A stretch of DNA of 64,000 nt from an uncultured Bacteroidia bacterium (GCA_903923905.1 CAIXZH010000118.1:22995-86994), one strand, 5' to 3'. Counted from the first letter of the stretch, positions 24,804-34,787 are shown. Numbers and translations are program-made. Notes: a model not told the origin generated them from the letters alone.

Positions 24804-27101
24804 ATGAAGCCTCTAAATCCACTGATTATCCTGTTTTTGATTCCCGGGATATTTACTCCTTCACTGGCAATGCCTTCTGTTTCAAAACACGACCTCCGGT
24901 TCTCCCGCCTGGCAACCTCATGGGACGAAGGGATTCCTTTGGGAAACGGAATGCTCGGTGCTTTGGTTTGGCAAAAAGAGGATTATCTTCGCCTTTCCCT
25001 GGATCGTGCCGATTTGTGGGATTTGCGCCCCATGGAAAACTTCACAAAACCCGAATTCAGTTTCAAATGGGTACAGCAGCAGGTTAAAGAGAATAATTAC
25101 AAAGCAGTACAGAACCTGTTTGACGCCCCTTATGACCAGCTCCCTGCTCCCTCTAAAATCCCGGGGGCAGCCATCGAATTTGATACGAAAAGCCTGGGTG
25201 AAATAACTTCGGTTCGTCTGACCCTGAAGAATGCGGTTTGTGAAACGAAGTGGAAAAATGGAGCAAGCCTTCAGACTTTTGTTCATGCTTCCCAACCGGG
25301 CGGGTGGTTCAGGTTTGAACACGTTTCAAAGACCTTTGTTCCTGTAATGATCCCGCCTCAATACCGGAAATCAGAAACAAGTGATGCCAACGATCCTGTT
25401 GCCGGTCAGGATCTGCAACGACTCGGGTATGAGCAGGGGAAAGTGGTGGAGAGGCCCAATAAATTAGTTTACAGGCAAAAAGGGTGGAACGGATTTGAGT
25501 ATGAAGTGGCCGTTTCCTGGGAATATTCAGGGAATACCCTTACCGGAGTGTGGACCATTACCTCCTCATCTTCAGAGAAAGAGGGGGGCAAAACAGCTTC
25601 TGAACTTGTGACGGAGCAATTGAAGGATACAAAATTTGAGGTTGCCTCGCAATCACATTCAGTTTGGTGGAGAACATTCTGGACAAAATCAGCCATCAGC
25701 ATCCCCGATACGGTTCTTGAAAAACAATGGTATCTTGAACAGTATAAATTTGGTTCAGCCGCCAGGGCCGATGCCCCGCCAATCTCGCTTCAGGCTGTAT
25801 GGACTGCAGATAACGGGAAATTACCACCCTGGAAAGGGGACTTTCACCACGACCTAAATACCCAGTTGAGTTACTGGCCAGCTTATTCCTCAAATCATCT
25901 TGACCTCGAAGAGGGGTATCTGAACTGGCTATGGAAATACAGGGAGTCCTTTAAAAAGTATACGAAAACCTACTTTGGAACTTCCGGGATGAATGTCCCC
26001 GGAGTAACCACCCTCGAGGGAGAACCGATGGGCGGATGGATTCAGTATTCATTCGGTCCAACTGTAGGGTGCTGGCTTGCCCAACATTTTTACCTGCACT
26101 GGATCTATTCGAAAGATGAGAAATTTCTGAAAGAAAAAGCCTACCCATGGATCAGCGATGTTGCCACCTACCTGGATGAGATCTCGGTTAAGGATGGAAA
26201 CGGGGTGCGTAAACTGCCGATCAGCTCGAGTCCTGAAATCAATGACAATTCGATCAATGCCTGGTTTCCACAAATCACCAATTTCGATCTCGCCTTTATC
26301 CGCTGGACTTTTGAAAAAGCGGCAGAACTTGCTGATGAATTGGGGAAAAAGGAAGAAGCCATGAAATGGAAATCCATCCTATCTGAATGGCCGCAATTTG
26401 CTCTGGATGAACAAGGTGGAATGGTTTTTGCGCCGGGTCATCCTTATGTTGAATCCCACCGCCATTTTTCACACCTCGTAGGTTGGCATCCGCTTGGGGT
26501 AATTGACTGGTCAAAGGGTGAGAAAGACCAGGAAATCATCAAATCAACACTGATTAACCTGGAGAACAGAGGTCCTGACTGGTGGTGCGGGTACTCCTGG
26601 AGCTGGCTTGGTAACCTTTACGCACGGGCTTATATGGGTGATAAGGCCGCAAAATCGCTTCATATTTTCTCGGAAAATTTCTGTCTTCCCAATAGCTTTC
26701 ATGTGAATGGGGAACAGCATGATAAAGGATTTTCAAAGATGAAATACCGTCCTTTTACACTCGAGGGGAACTTTGCATTTGCCGCCGGGGTTCAGGAGAT
26801 GCTCATCCAGAGTCATACGGGAATCATTCATATTTTCCCGGCAATCCCTGCAGACTGGAAAGATTTATCCTTTTCCACCTTGCGTGCTGCCGGGGCTTTT
26901 CTGGTTTCGGCTGAACAAAAGAACGGGAAGGTGACCTGGGTTGAGATAGTTTCCGAAAAAGGGGGAGTCTGCAAACTTAAGAATCCGTTCGGAACTGCAT
27001 CCTTTCGGACAAAATACAGCTGGAATGGAACCCTGAAATCCTCAAATGATATTCTCACGATTGAATTCCCGAAAAACGGGAAAGTTGTATTGAACCAATG
27101 A
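24804..27101 (+). CDS. Divergent GH95-like secreted glycosidase
   Basis: 765 residues with signal peptide (MKPLNPLIILFLIPG, end near SLAM). The alpha/alpha-barrel family GH95 (alpha-L-fucosidase, alpha-L-galactosidase) is recognised from WDEGIPLGNGMLGALVW at the start, PWKGDFHHDLNTQLSYW, a SPE motif with Glu478 (family general acid) and FTLEGNFAFAAG. In the canonical enzyme of this window the last motif reads QIDGNFGATAG, whose Asp helps activate the water; here that position is Glu654. The central N-x-N-type segment also differs (DLN). The start at 24804 gives a signal peptide. It may have another sugar specificity or be weakly active. Confidence 0.75.
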   Translation: MKPLNPLIILFLIPGIFTPSLAMPSVSKHDLRFSRLATSWDEGIPLGNGMLGALVWQKEDYLRLSLDRADLWDLRPMENFTKPEFSFKWVQQQVKENNYKAVQNLFDAPYDQLPAPSKIPGAAIEFDTKSLGEITSVRLTLKNAVCETKWKNGASLQTFVHASQPGGWFRFEHVSKTFVPVMIPPQYRKSETSDANDPVAGQDLQRLGYEQGKVVERPNKLVYRQKGWNGFEYEVAVSWEYSGNTLTGVWTITSSSSEKEGGKTASELVTEQLKDTKFEVASQSHSVWWRTFWTKSAISIPDTVLEKQWYLEQYKFGSAARADAPPISLQAVWTADNGKLPPWKGDFHHDLNTQLSYWPAYSSNHLDLEEGYLNWLWKYRESFKKYTKTYFGTSGMNVPGVTTLEGEPMGGWIQYSFGPTVGCWLAQHFYLHWIYSKDEKFLKEKAYPWISDVATYLDEISVKDGNGVRKLPISSSPEINDNSINAWFPQITNFDLAFIRWTFEKAAELADELGKKEEAMKWKSILSEWPQFALDEQGGMVFAPGHPYVESHRHFSHLVGWHPLGVIDWSKGEKDQEIIKSTLINLENRGPDWWCGYSWSWLGNLYARAYMGDKAAKSLHIFSENFCLPNSFHVNGEQHDKGFSKMKYRPFTLEGNFAFAAGVQEMLIQSHTGIIHIFPAIPADWKDLSFSTLRAAGAFLVSAEQKNGKVTWVEIVSEKGGVCKLKNPFGTASFRTKYSWNGTLKSSNDILTIEFPKNGKVVLNQ

Positions 27102-27167
27102 GATTTAATGTCAACGCCATTCTTAACTCCTAATTTAGCCATAAATTGAAAAGCCAATTGTGAATAA

Positions 27168-27195
27168 TTGAGGTAATGTTTTTTTAATATCTTTG
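27168..27195 (+). promoter_or_regulatory. Strong housekeeping promoter of the sigma factor gene
   Basis: TTG at 27168-27170, 17-base spacer, tatctttg at 27188-27195: both elements of the Bacteroidota consensus at the standard spacing. It lies 45 bases before the GTG start at 27240 and makes sigma factor transcription independent of the upstream glycosidase operon. Confidence 0.65.
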
Positions 27196-27239
27196 ACCAT
27201 CCTTTAGGAACGAATCCCAAAATTAACTAAACAAACTTA

Positions 27240-27845
27240 GTGAACAGTCTGATCAAAGATCGAACTCATTGGCTTGAGGTATGGTATAGGTTTCGAATTG
27301 GAAATCAGGCTGCCTTTGCTGAAATCTATGAAGAGTTTATCGATGCGCTTTTTGCCTATGGGAGCAAAATAAGCAATGACCGCGAATTGGTAAAGGATTG
27401 CATCCAGGACATATTCATTGACCTTCAACGGCTAAATCCAAATCTTCACCATCCGGAGTACATTGAATATTATCTGTTTAAATCTTTGAAAAACAGCATT
27501 CTTCAAAAATTCAAGGAAAACAGGAAGATAGAACGACTTCCTTCAAACGAGTATGCTGATTTTAATCTTCAGTTCAATATTGAGCAGAATGATTTCGATC
27601 TTGAATCAGACCTTCTCAGGTTAGAAAAACTGAAAAATATCCTGAAAACGCTGGACCCTCAAAAAAGGGAGTTGCTTTTCCTTAAATTTAACACCGGACT
27701 AAATTATATTGAAATCGGGCAACTGTTAGGTTTGAATCCGGATACCGTTAAAAAGCAGGTTTATCGGACCCTGGACCATCTGCGGTCAAAATATGGAAAA
27801 CAGTTAATGGAATTACTGATGATATGGGAAAGGAATACGAAATGA
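27240..27845 (+). CDS. ECF-type RNA polymerase sigma factor of the PUL
   Basis: 201 residues with sigma region 2 (QAAFAEIYEEFIDALFAYGSKI...KDCIQDIFIDL) and region 4 (LDPQKRELLFLKF...LNYIEIGQLLGLNPDTVKKQVYRTLDHLR). The next gene is a FecR anti-sigma factor and then SusC with an STN domain: the standard trans-envelope signalling unit that induces a PUL when the transporter is engaged by substrate. The only start with this N-terminus is a GTG at 27240. A 379-base gap follows with no gene. Confidence 0.9.
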   Translation: MNSLIKDRTHWLEVWYRFRIGNQAAFAEIYEEFIDALFAYGSKISNDRELVKDCIQDIFIDLQRLNPNLHHPEYIEYYLFKSLKNSILQKFKENRKIERLPSNEYADFNLQFNIEQNDFDLESDLLRLEKLKNILKTLDPQKRELLFLKFNTGLNYIEIGQLLGLNPDTVKKQVYRTLDHLRSKYGKQLMELLMIWERNTK

Positions 27846-28224
27846 AAAATTTGATACAGAAAGTGCAAAATGCACTTTGCTTCTGGTCGTGACTCTGCAT
27901 TCGAAAGAACATATAGATCAAAAGTGAGTTAATTAAATACCGGTTGGCAAATAAACCCTGGTTTTCCTGAAACAGTTTCGGCACCAGGTGACCGGGAATT
28001 GCTACCTCCAACCGCAGAACAGCTAACTTTGGGATTATATTGTGTTAATTTTGCGCTTTATTTTTTATATTTTGCACTTTTCTCATTCCAATCGCCTCTT
28101 CGCCCCCTTCTCTCAATCGCCAGGCGCCATCAAATGAGTCATTTTACCTGTCCCAAAAATAAATGTCCCTAAAAATGTCCCTTTTCTCATTTTCTCACCT
28201 CTTAGGGATATAAACCAGAAAAAA
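27846..28224. other. Gene-free gap between sigma factor and FecR
   Basis: Contains a perfect seven-base hairpin aaagtgc/gcacttt (27860-27866/27872-27878, five-base loop) 15 bases after the sigma stop, and an aaatgtccct direct repeat near 28161-28180, followed by pyrimidine-rich tracts. A minus-strand open frame across it overlaps the sigma gene and is not credible. The gap length suggests that fecR has its own promoter. Confidence 0.5.
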
Positions 28225-29418
28225 ATGACCCCTTTCGATCAAAAATTTGTTGAGAACCCACAGTTCTTAAATTGGGTATTCAGGTCAAATCCTGTAATTG
28301 AAAGCTATTGGAAAGATTACCTGATTGAAAATCCGTCGGAGGCAGATCAACTGCTTGAACTTAAGGCGCGTCTGACCGAGCTTCGGTTTTCGAATGACAT
28401 GCTGACCAAATCCGAGAAGGAGGAGTTGGGAATCCGGATTACTTCAAGATTAAGCCGGGAATTAATGCAAAATAAGAGGAGGCTAATCCTGAATGCATTT
28501 ATGAAATATGCAGCTGTTGCGTTAATCTTTGCAGCTATTGGCGGATCAGTCGTCTACTTCAGCATAAACAAAGAAACCGTTTATCAGCAATTTGCCCGCC
28601 AGGCAATCCAGGTTCCAACCTCTGGTCAGGAGCCCTTACTGATCACCTCGAACGGAGAAAATGTCAAACTTAAGAAATCAAATTCTACCATTGATTACTC
28701 CCAAAAAGGGACTGTTGTTCTGAATAACGATTCGGTTTTGAGAACAACCGAAGATGCTTCAAACGAAATGAATCAGTTGGTTATTCCATACGGCAATCAA
28801 TCACGAATTGTGTTATCCGATAATACCGTTGTTTGGCTTAATGCAGGCAGTCGTCTCGTCTATCCGACGCAATTCAACAAAAAAACACGTGAAGTTGTGC
28901 TTTTTGGCGAAGCCTATTTTGATGTCACAAAAAATCCGGACAAACCTTTTATTGTTAAAACCTCAAATTTGGATGTTAAGGTCCTGGGCACCAAGTTTAA
29001 TATTTCTGCCTATGCTGAGGATAATGCTATTCAAACGGTATTGAAAGAGGGAAGCGTGGTTGTAAAGAGAAAAGGGGCAGGCATATTTGAAAAAGAGGTT
29101 GTTTTGACCCCCAACCAGATGGCTTCTTTTGATAAAAATACAGGAAATACAAAAATTCAGGAAGTTGATGCGAACTATTTTACACTCTGGACAAAAGGGT
29201 TGATTAGTTTCGACGAGATCGATTTTGTTAGGGTGACCAAAAAACTGGAGCGATTCTATAATATTTCGATCAATTTTTCAGATCCTCAGAAGGAGATAAT
29301 ACGCATCAGTGGTAAACTCGATTTAAAGCGGAACAGAAAGGAGGTGATGGAATATCTGGAGAAGGTCTCTTTATCCAGTTTCGAACAAGTAAACGAAAAT
29401 CAATATATTATAAAATAG
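28225..29418 (+). CDS. FecR-family anti-sigma factor
   Basis: 397 residues: cytoplasmic N-terminal segment that binds the ECF sigma factor, one membrane segment at about residues 91-112 (AVALIFAAIGGSVVYF), then the periplasmic FecR domain with the hallmark VWLNAGSRLVYPTQF, REVVLFGEAYFDVTKNPDKPFIV and VLGTKFNISAYAEDN, and the DUF4974/STN-like C-terminal domain that contacts the STN of SusC. It sits between the sigma gene and SusC. Proteolysis or conformational change on substrate signal releases sigma. Confidence 0.92.
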   Translation: MTPFDQKFVENPQFLNWVFRSNPVIESYWKDYLIENPSEADQLLELKARLTELRFSNDMLTKSEKEELGIRITSRLSRELMQNKRRLILNAFMKYAAVALIFAAIGGSVVYFSINKETVYQQFARQAIQVPTSGQEPLLITSNGENVKLKKSNSTIDYSQKGTVVLNNDSVLRTTEDASNEMNQLVIPYGNQSRIVLSDNTVVWLNAGSRLVYPTQFNKKTREVVLFGEAYFDVTKNPDKPFIVKTSNLDVKVLGTKFNISAYAEDNAIQTVLKEGSVVVKRKGAGIFEKEVVLTPNQMASFDKNTGNTKIQEVDANYFTLWTKGLISFDEIDFVRVTKKLERFYNISINFSDPQKEIIRISGKLDLKRNRKEVMEYLEKVSLSSFEQVNENQYIIK

Positions 29419-29429
29419 CATGAAAAAAA

Positions 29430-29457
29430 ACCGGAAAATGGTGGAACATTTCCCGGT
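29430..29457 (+). promoter_or_regulatory. Hairpin in the fecR-susC gap
   Basis: accggaaaatg (29430-29440) pairs with catttcccggt (29447-29457): ten of eleven pairs, loop gtggaa. It starts 12 bases after the fecR stop and is followed by AT-rich leader of susC, not a T-run. A role as attenuator or mRNA processing site for unequal fecR and susC expression is inferred. Confidence 0.5.
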
Positions 29458-29508
29458 CTCAATAAACACCAAATAACTTAGTATTTATTTATTAATCAAT
29501 TCAAAAGT

Positions 29509-32500
29509 ATGCAAAAAAAATGTCTAATTGGCATTCCCGACCGGGAATGTCAAAAAAAACTTTGGAAAATTATGAAATTGACCATTGCGTTACTTATCGG
29601 TTTTATAATGACCGTAACGGCAGCTAGCACCTATTCGCAAAAGACCCGACTCGATGTATCCCTGACAAATACCTCCATCAAGGGTGTGATTGGATATATC
29701 GAGCAGAATAGTGAATTTGTTTTTCTCTACCGGAGTGAAGATTTTAATACCTCTAAAAAGGTAAATATCGATCTTAAAGATGCTACAATCAGCCAGATCC
29801 TGGATGAGGCACTGACCGGTGAAAATGTTGTTTATGATATCTACGAACGACAGATTGTAATCCGAAAGGGAGAAAATCTGCCCGCTGATACCCGGCAAAA
29901 TCAGAAGAAGGAGATCTCAGGAACAGTTAAAGACAGCAACGGGCTCGCTTTGCCAGGAGTTAGCGTGGTGGTAAAAGGAACTACCACTGGGTCAATGACT
30001 GATGTCAATGGAAATTTCAGATTGGTTCTGCCTGAAAATGCAAAAGTAATCACCTATTCATTTGTAGGGATGAAAACCCAGGAAGTCGCAGTTGACAAAA
30101 AAACCACACTTAATATTACCCTAATTGAAGAAACGGTTGGTCTCGATGAAGTTGTGGCTGTCGGCTATACCACCCAAAGCAGGCATAAAATGACCAGTGC
30201 AGTGGCTACGGTTTCAGGAGAGGAACTAACAAAGCGGGAAGCAACAGATCCTGAGACTCTGTTACAGGGTCAGTTGCCCGGATTACAGGTTGTACAAAAT
30301 TCAGGTGAACCGGGAAATGAAGGAGTCACCATGAATATACGGGGGATAAGTACCTTTAGTGGTGCAGGAAACAACCCGTTGATCATCATTGACGGTCTGC
30401 CGGGAAGTTTATCTGTGTTAAATCCTAATGATATAGAATCTGTAACTCTTTTAAAAGATGCTGCATCAGCTGCTATTTATGGATCGAGAGGCGCAAATGG
30501 AGTAATCGTCATAACAACTAAGGCTGGCAAAGCCGGAAAATTCGCACTTACCTATAATTATAATTTAGGAATTTCCAATGCAACGAGTTTGCCCGATATT
30601 GTCAGCAACTCAGCCCAATTTATGACCCTTTCCAATGAAGCCGATGCAAATTCCGGGCGTGCACCTTTATATACTCAAGCTCAGATTGACCTATATGCCA
30701 ATGCAACCGACCGGGTTAAGTATCCAAATCATAATTGGTTAAATGATGTTTTTAGAACGGCAACCACCCAGAATCACTATTTTGGTATGAGTGGAGGGAT
30801 TGAGAATACAACATTTAGGGTTGGTTTAGGAATTACCAATCAACCTGGAGTAATGATCGGTTTCAATTATAATAAATATACGTTAGATCTTAATTTGTCA
30901 TCTAAAGTGCACCAGCGGGTTACTCTTGGAACAAATATTCAGATGCGTTATGCGAACAGGGTTACTCCAGGTCAGGGGTCTACTGATCAGTTCTTGTCAA
31001 CTATGGCACAAAGTCCGTTGTACCCTGCAAAATATGAGGGGAAATGGATTAAACGGGCCTATTCCAATGAATTGGGCAATAAGAATCCGGTAGCTATTGC
31101 TAATGAAAATATATCGACAAAATCAGATGATTACTATATGCAAGGATACGTTTTTGCCAATATAGATTTGTTCAAGGGGTTGATCTGGGAAAACAAAGCC
31201 GGTGCAAATTTTGAGACTTCAAAATATGATTATTTCCGACCCGTAATTCAAACTTATTATTTTAATGATATGAGCAGCGCCGGATTATTGGACGATGGCA
31301 CCCCAGGGCTGACTGCTGGCAGGGCTGACAATATCTATACGGTAGTCTATAGTCAGTTAAATTACAAGCGGTTATTCGGCGACCATAATATCTCTGCAGT
31401 TGCAGGCGTTTCACAGGAGCAAAATAAAAGTAGTTTTATCGATGCTTCAAGACTTCAGTACACTACAAACCTGTTAAGTGAACTAAATGCAGGCCCTACC
31501 AGCGGTATGACCAATGACGGATCTTCCGCTGAATGGGCCTTAAGTTCTTTTTATGGAAATGCAAATTATGATTATAAGGATAAATATCTTTTGGGATCAA
31601 GCATTCGTTACGATGGTACATCACGACTGCCATCAAAAACCAGATGGGGACTATTTTATTCATTTTCAGGAGCATGGCGTATCTCCAAAGAAAATTTCAT
31701 GAAAGATATCCGCTGGATTGATGACCTGAAGATCAGAGGATCATGGGGAGAATTAGGCAATCAAAATATTGGCAACTATCCTTATCAACCGGCTCTCACC
31801 AGCAGTTCATATGCATTTGCAGGAAGTGTCGCATCAGGTTATTCTGCCAATTCTTTAGTGGATCCTTCCCTGACCTGGGAAACAACAAGGGTAAGCGATT
31901 TTGGAATAGACCTCAAAGCTTTTAAAAACAGACTCTCATTTACAGCAGACTATTTTGATAAATACACGTATAATATTCTGCGTAGTTCACAGGTCCCACT
32001 TTGGTTAGGTTTGACACCACCGACAATTAATGATGGTGCAGTTGGAAACAAAGGCTTGGAATTCATTGTACAATACAGGGGGACAATAAGTAAAGACCTT
32101 TCATTTTCTGTTGGCGGAAATTTCCAGACTTACAAGAATACCTTAAAACACTACGGGAAAACTGAAATCAATGGAAATACGATCCGGCAAGAAGGCAAAC
32201 CATTAGATTCCTATTATTTGTACAAATGGGATGGAATTTTCCAAAGCCAGGCTGAAATAGACGCATCGGCCAAACAACCAGTTACTCCAACTCCCGGAGA
32301 TTTGAAATTCAAGGATTTAAACGGAGATAAAGTGATTGACGCTAAAGACCGGGTAATTGTAAATGGTAAATATCCAGCATATCAATATTCCCTAAATCTG
32401 GACTTAAAATGGAAAGATTTTGACATCAGTGCATTGGCTTACAGCTCTGAAGGACAAAAAATTTATGTAACAGGATGGGGAATTGAACCTTTTCAACAAG

Positions 32501-32853
32501 GATCAGTACCTACCAAAGCCTGGCTTAATGCATGGACGCCAACCAATCACACCAATACCATGCCCAAAATCTACCTGGCCGATGGATATCCGGCTGTACA
32601 GAATTATCAGTCTACTTACTTCTTAAAAGATGCTTCATTTTTCAGGCTGAAAAATTTACAACTGGGTTATAATGTCCCCAATAAAATTCTGAATAAGCTC
32701 ACCATTCAGGCTTTAAGAGTTTATTTAGCCGCCGATAATGTGTTCACCGTAAGCAAATACCCGGGGCTTGATCCGGAAAGAGTTGGTGATGGGACCTATG
32801 TAAATTATCCGCAAAACAGAACCTTCACTTTCGGAGCAAAAATTCAATTTTAA
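29509..32853 (+). CDS. SusC-like TonB-dependent outer-membrane transporter with STN domain
   Basis: 1114 residues. A long signal region (KIMKLTIALLIGFIMTV, end near TYSQ) is followed by STN (about 46-120, signalling to FecR), a carboxypeptidase-like beta-sandwich (about 131-215, KEISGTVKDSNGLALPGVSV), a plug domain with MNIRGISTF and a PLIIIDG box, and the 22-strand barrel ending in FGAKIQF with terminal Phe. It imports oligosaccharides captured by SusD, driven by TonB. It starts 90 bases after fecR and SusD starts 21 bases after it, the canonical pair. Confidence 0.95.
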   Translation: MQKKCLIGIPDRECQKKLWKIMKLTIALLIGFIMTVTAASTYSQKTRLDVSLTNTSIKGVIGYIEQNSEFVFLYRSEDFNTSKKVNIDLKDATISQILDEALTGENVVYDIYERQIVIRKGENLPADTRQNQKKEISGTVKDSNGLALPGVSVVVKGTTTGSMTDVNGNFRLVLPENAKVITYSFVGMKTQEVAVDKKTTLNITLIEETVGLDEVVAVGYTTQSRHKMTSAVATVSGEELTKREATDPETLLQGQLPGLQVVQNSGEPGNEGVTMNIRGISTFSGAGNNPLIIIDGLPGSLSVLNPNDIESVTLLKDAASAAIYGSRGANGVIVITTKAGKAGKFALTYNYNLGISNATSLPDIVSNSAQFMTLSNEADANSGRAPLYTQAQIDLYANATDRVKYPNHNWLNDVFRTATTQNHYFGMSGGIENTTFRVGLGITNQPGVMIGFNYNKYTLDLNLSSKVHQRVTLGTNIQMRYANRVTPGQGSTDQFLSTMAQSPLYPAKYEGKWIKRAYSNELGNKNPVAIANENISTKSDDYYMQGYVFANIDLFKGLIWENKAGANFETSKYDYFRPVIQTYYFNDMSSAGLLDDGTPGLTAGRADNIYTVVYSQLNYKRLFGDHNISAVAGVSQEQNKSSFIDASRLQYTTNLLSELNAGPTSGMTNDGSSAEWALSSFYGNANYDYKDKYLLGSSIRYDGTSRLPSKTRWGLFYSFSGAWRISKENFMKDIRWIDDLKIRGSWGELGNQNIGNYPYQPALTSSSYAFAGSVASGYSANSLVDPSLTWETTRVSDFGIDLKAFKNRLSFTADYFDKYTYNILRSSQVPLWLGLTPPTINDGAVGNKGLEFIVQYRGTISKDLSFSVGGNFQTYKNTLKHYGKTEINGNTIRQEGKPLDSYYLYKWDGIFQSQAEIDASAKQPVTPTPGDLKFKDLNGDKVIDAKDRVIVNGKYPAYQYSLNLDLKWKDFDISALAYSSEGQKIYVTGWGIEPFQQGSVPTKAWLNAWTPTNHTNTMPKIYLADGYPAVQNYQSTYFLKDASFFRLKNLQLGYNVPNKILNKLTIQALRVYLAADNVFTVSKYPGLDPERVGDGTYVNYPQNRTFTFGAKIQF

Positions 32854-32874
32854 CTAATCATAAAAATATTTGAA

Positions 32875-34380
32875 ATGAAAAATATTCGAATACTTACATT
32901 TATTTATATGGCATGTTTAATTGTTTTAATGCCATCCTGCCAAAACAAGGCTTTAGACCTTACGCCACCCGACCAATTATCCACGACCGTTTTCTGGAAG
33001 TCCCCCTCTGATGCAGATTTGGCTTTAACTGGTATTTATAGCAATTTATATACCAGTACCGATGTGGGTTGGGGAACCTCTCAATATATGGTAATGGCCT
33101 GGGATAATTACAGCGATGATTCCTACGGTCAGTACGCTTATACGGGAGGAGGATTAAATGCGCTTACCTCCGGACTTACACCTAATTCAGGGACCTTTCA
33201 GTATGCTTATTATGAGAACTGTTATATAGCTATTTCCTCTATTAATTCATTTTTGGCTAATGTTTCAAAAGTGTTAACCGGTAATCAATTAAATGCCTAT
33301 AAAGGCGAAGCATTCTTTTTAAGAGCCTTTAATTATTTCTGGTTGGCCCAGCTATATGGAAATGTGCCAATTGTTAAAGGAGATCCATTTCAGGTGAACT
33401 ATACCTCAACAATGGCGAAATCCACAAGAGACCAGGTGCTTGCCTTCATAACACAGGATTTGGACTCAGCAATCTTAACGTTGCCCGATATTAAATACAG
33501 CACAGGGCACGCCGTGAAAAGTACAGCCCAGGGATACAAAGTGAGAGTATTGCTTTTTGAACAAAAATATGCTGAGGCTGCTGCATTAGCCAAACAAATC
33601 ATTGATGGAAATGAATATTCCTTAAACTCCAGCTACCCGGGAAATTTCTACAAACCGGATCAGAATACAAGTCCTGAAATTATGTTCTCCGTAAAATACC
33701 TTCTTCCAAATATCCAGCACGCGTATGTTGCCCTGGCTGTAAGCATCCAGAAATGGAAAGGATATCTTGGCACTCAGGATTTGATCAACGAGTATGAATC
33801 GGGTGATCCCCGAAAAACAATGACGTTTTTCTTCGCTGGTGACACACAGACCCAGGGTTGGCCTTTTACTGGCGATTTGGCTGTAGCTACTCCCGGAAAG
33901 GATTCCTGGATCAATGGTTTTTATGCCATAAAGAAATGGCTTACTCCCGGAATGGTAAATCCGGATTACGGCGCTTTGGATGATAACGATTATGTGTTTT
34001 TACGCTATGCCGATGTAAAACTAATGTATGCTGAAGCACAAAATGAGGCCTCTGGTCCTGATGCTAGTGTTTACCAGCAGGTAAATGAAGTTAGGGCCAG
34101 ACCCGGAGTGAACATGCCTCCCCTTCAGGCTGGTCTGTCACAAGGTGATATGAGAAGTGCTATCCGTCATGAACGAAGAGTTGAATTTGCGATCGAAGGT
34201 TTGCGCTATTTCGATCTTAGAAGATGGGGAATTGCAGAACAAAAATTAAACGGATTTGTACAAAATCCATTGGCACCCACAATTACAACAAAATATGACA
34301 GTAAATATGATTTCTGGCCGATTCCACAAACTGAGATTGACCGTAATGCACCGGTATTAATTCAAAATCCGGGATATTAA
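32875..34380 (+). CDS. SusD/RagB-like nutrient-binding lipoprotein
   Basis: 501 residues. Lipidation at Cys22 after MACLIVLMPSC. The family signature DLTPPDQLST-VFWKS is followed by helical tetratricopeptide-like segments (FLRAFNYFWLAQLYGNVPIV) and the C-terminal RHERRVEFAIEGLRYFDLRRWG. It forms the hinged lid of the SusC channel on the cell surface and binds glycan. It is in the same transcript as susC. Glycan specificity cannot be read from the sequence. Confidence 0.95.
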   Translation: MKNIRILTFIYMACLIVLMPSCQNKALDLTPPDQLSTTVFWKSPSDADLALTGIYSNLYTSTDVGWGTSQYMVMAWDNYSDDSYGQYAYTGGGLNALTSGLTPNSGTFQYAYYENCYIAISSINSFLANVSKVLTGNQLNAYKGEAFFLRAFNYFWLAQLYGNVPIVKGDPFQVNYTSTMAKSTRDQVLAFITQDLDSAILTLPDIKYSTGHAVKSTAQGYKVRVLLFEQKYAEAAALAKQIIDGNEYSLNSSYPGNFYKPDQNTSPEIMFSVKYLLPNIQHAYVALAVSIQKWKGYLGTQDLINEYESGDPRKTMTFFFAGDTQTQGWPFTGDLAVATPGKDSWINGFYAIKKWLTPGMVNPDYGALDDNDYVFLRYADVKLMYAEAQNEASGPDASVYQQVNEVRARPGVNMPPLQAGLSQGDMRSAIRHERRVEFAIEGLRYFDLRRWGIAEQKLNGFVQNPLAPTITTKYDSKYDFWPIPQTEIDRNAPVLIQNPGY

Positions 34381-34451
34381 TAAATCTCATCTTTTGGATT
34401 ACAAAACAAAGGTTATATTGGTGTTATAATTAAGTTTTGTTCTTAACAATA

Positions 34452-34498
34452 AATTCAGTGAAAATGGCAGGCGTTTGGACTGCCATTTCTACTGAATT
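34452..34498 (+). terminator. Long stem-loop after susD
   Basis: aattcagtgaaaatggcag (34452-34470) and ctgccatttctactgaatt (34480-34498) form a 19-base stem with one mismatch and one wobble, loop of nine bases, followed at 34507 by a tttttt run. It is 70 bases past the susD stop and likely ends or stabilises the susCD transcript. Gap 34381-34787 contains nothing else I can support. Confidence 0.65.
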
Positions 34499-34787
34499 AC
34501 AGAAGGTTTTTTGGTTAGTTCCGCTTCTTTTGGTATGTCTGGAAAATCGAGGCAATCAACATCTTTTGTCTCAAATGAAAGCACAGGTTACCAGGCCTTC
34601 CTGAAATTTTTAAAGATCCTTCAGAGCAGCTTGTCGACTAACTTTTCTGCCTTGATCCTGCTACAGGTATCCTATTATTCCATTCGAAAAAGTTGAATTT
34701 AAAATAATCACGGTAAATAATTTTCACTTAGTGGAGTTTATTATCTTGCACTTATCTTTTAAAAGAAAATCTAAAATCCAATAACAG

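Noticed and set aside
27748..28011. Minus-strand frame at the end of the sigma gene
   Set aside because: It overlaps the sigma factor coding end and has no family resemblance; the gap is better explained as noncoding.
34511..34696. 61-residue open frame after the susD hairpin
   Set aside because: Low-complexity Ser-rich translation, no promoter or signal; most likely a chance frame in the trailer.
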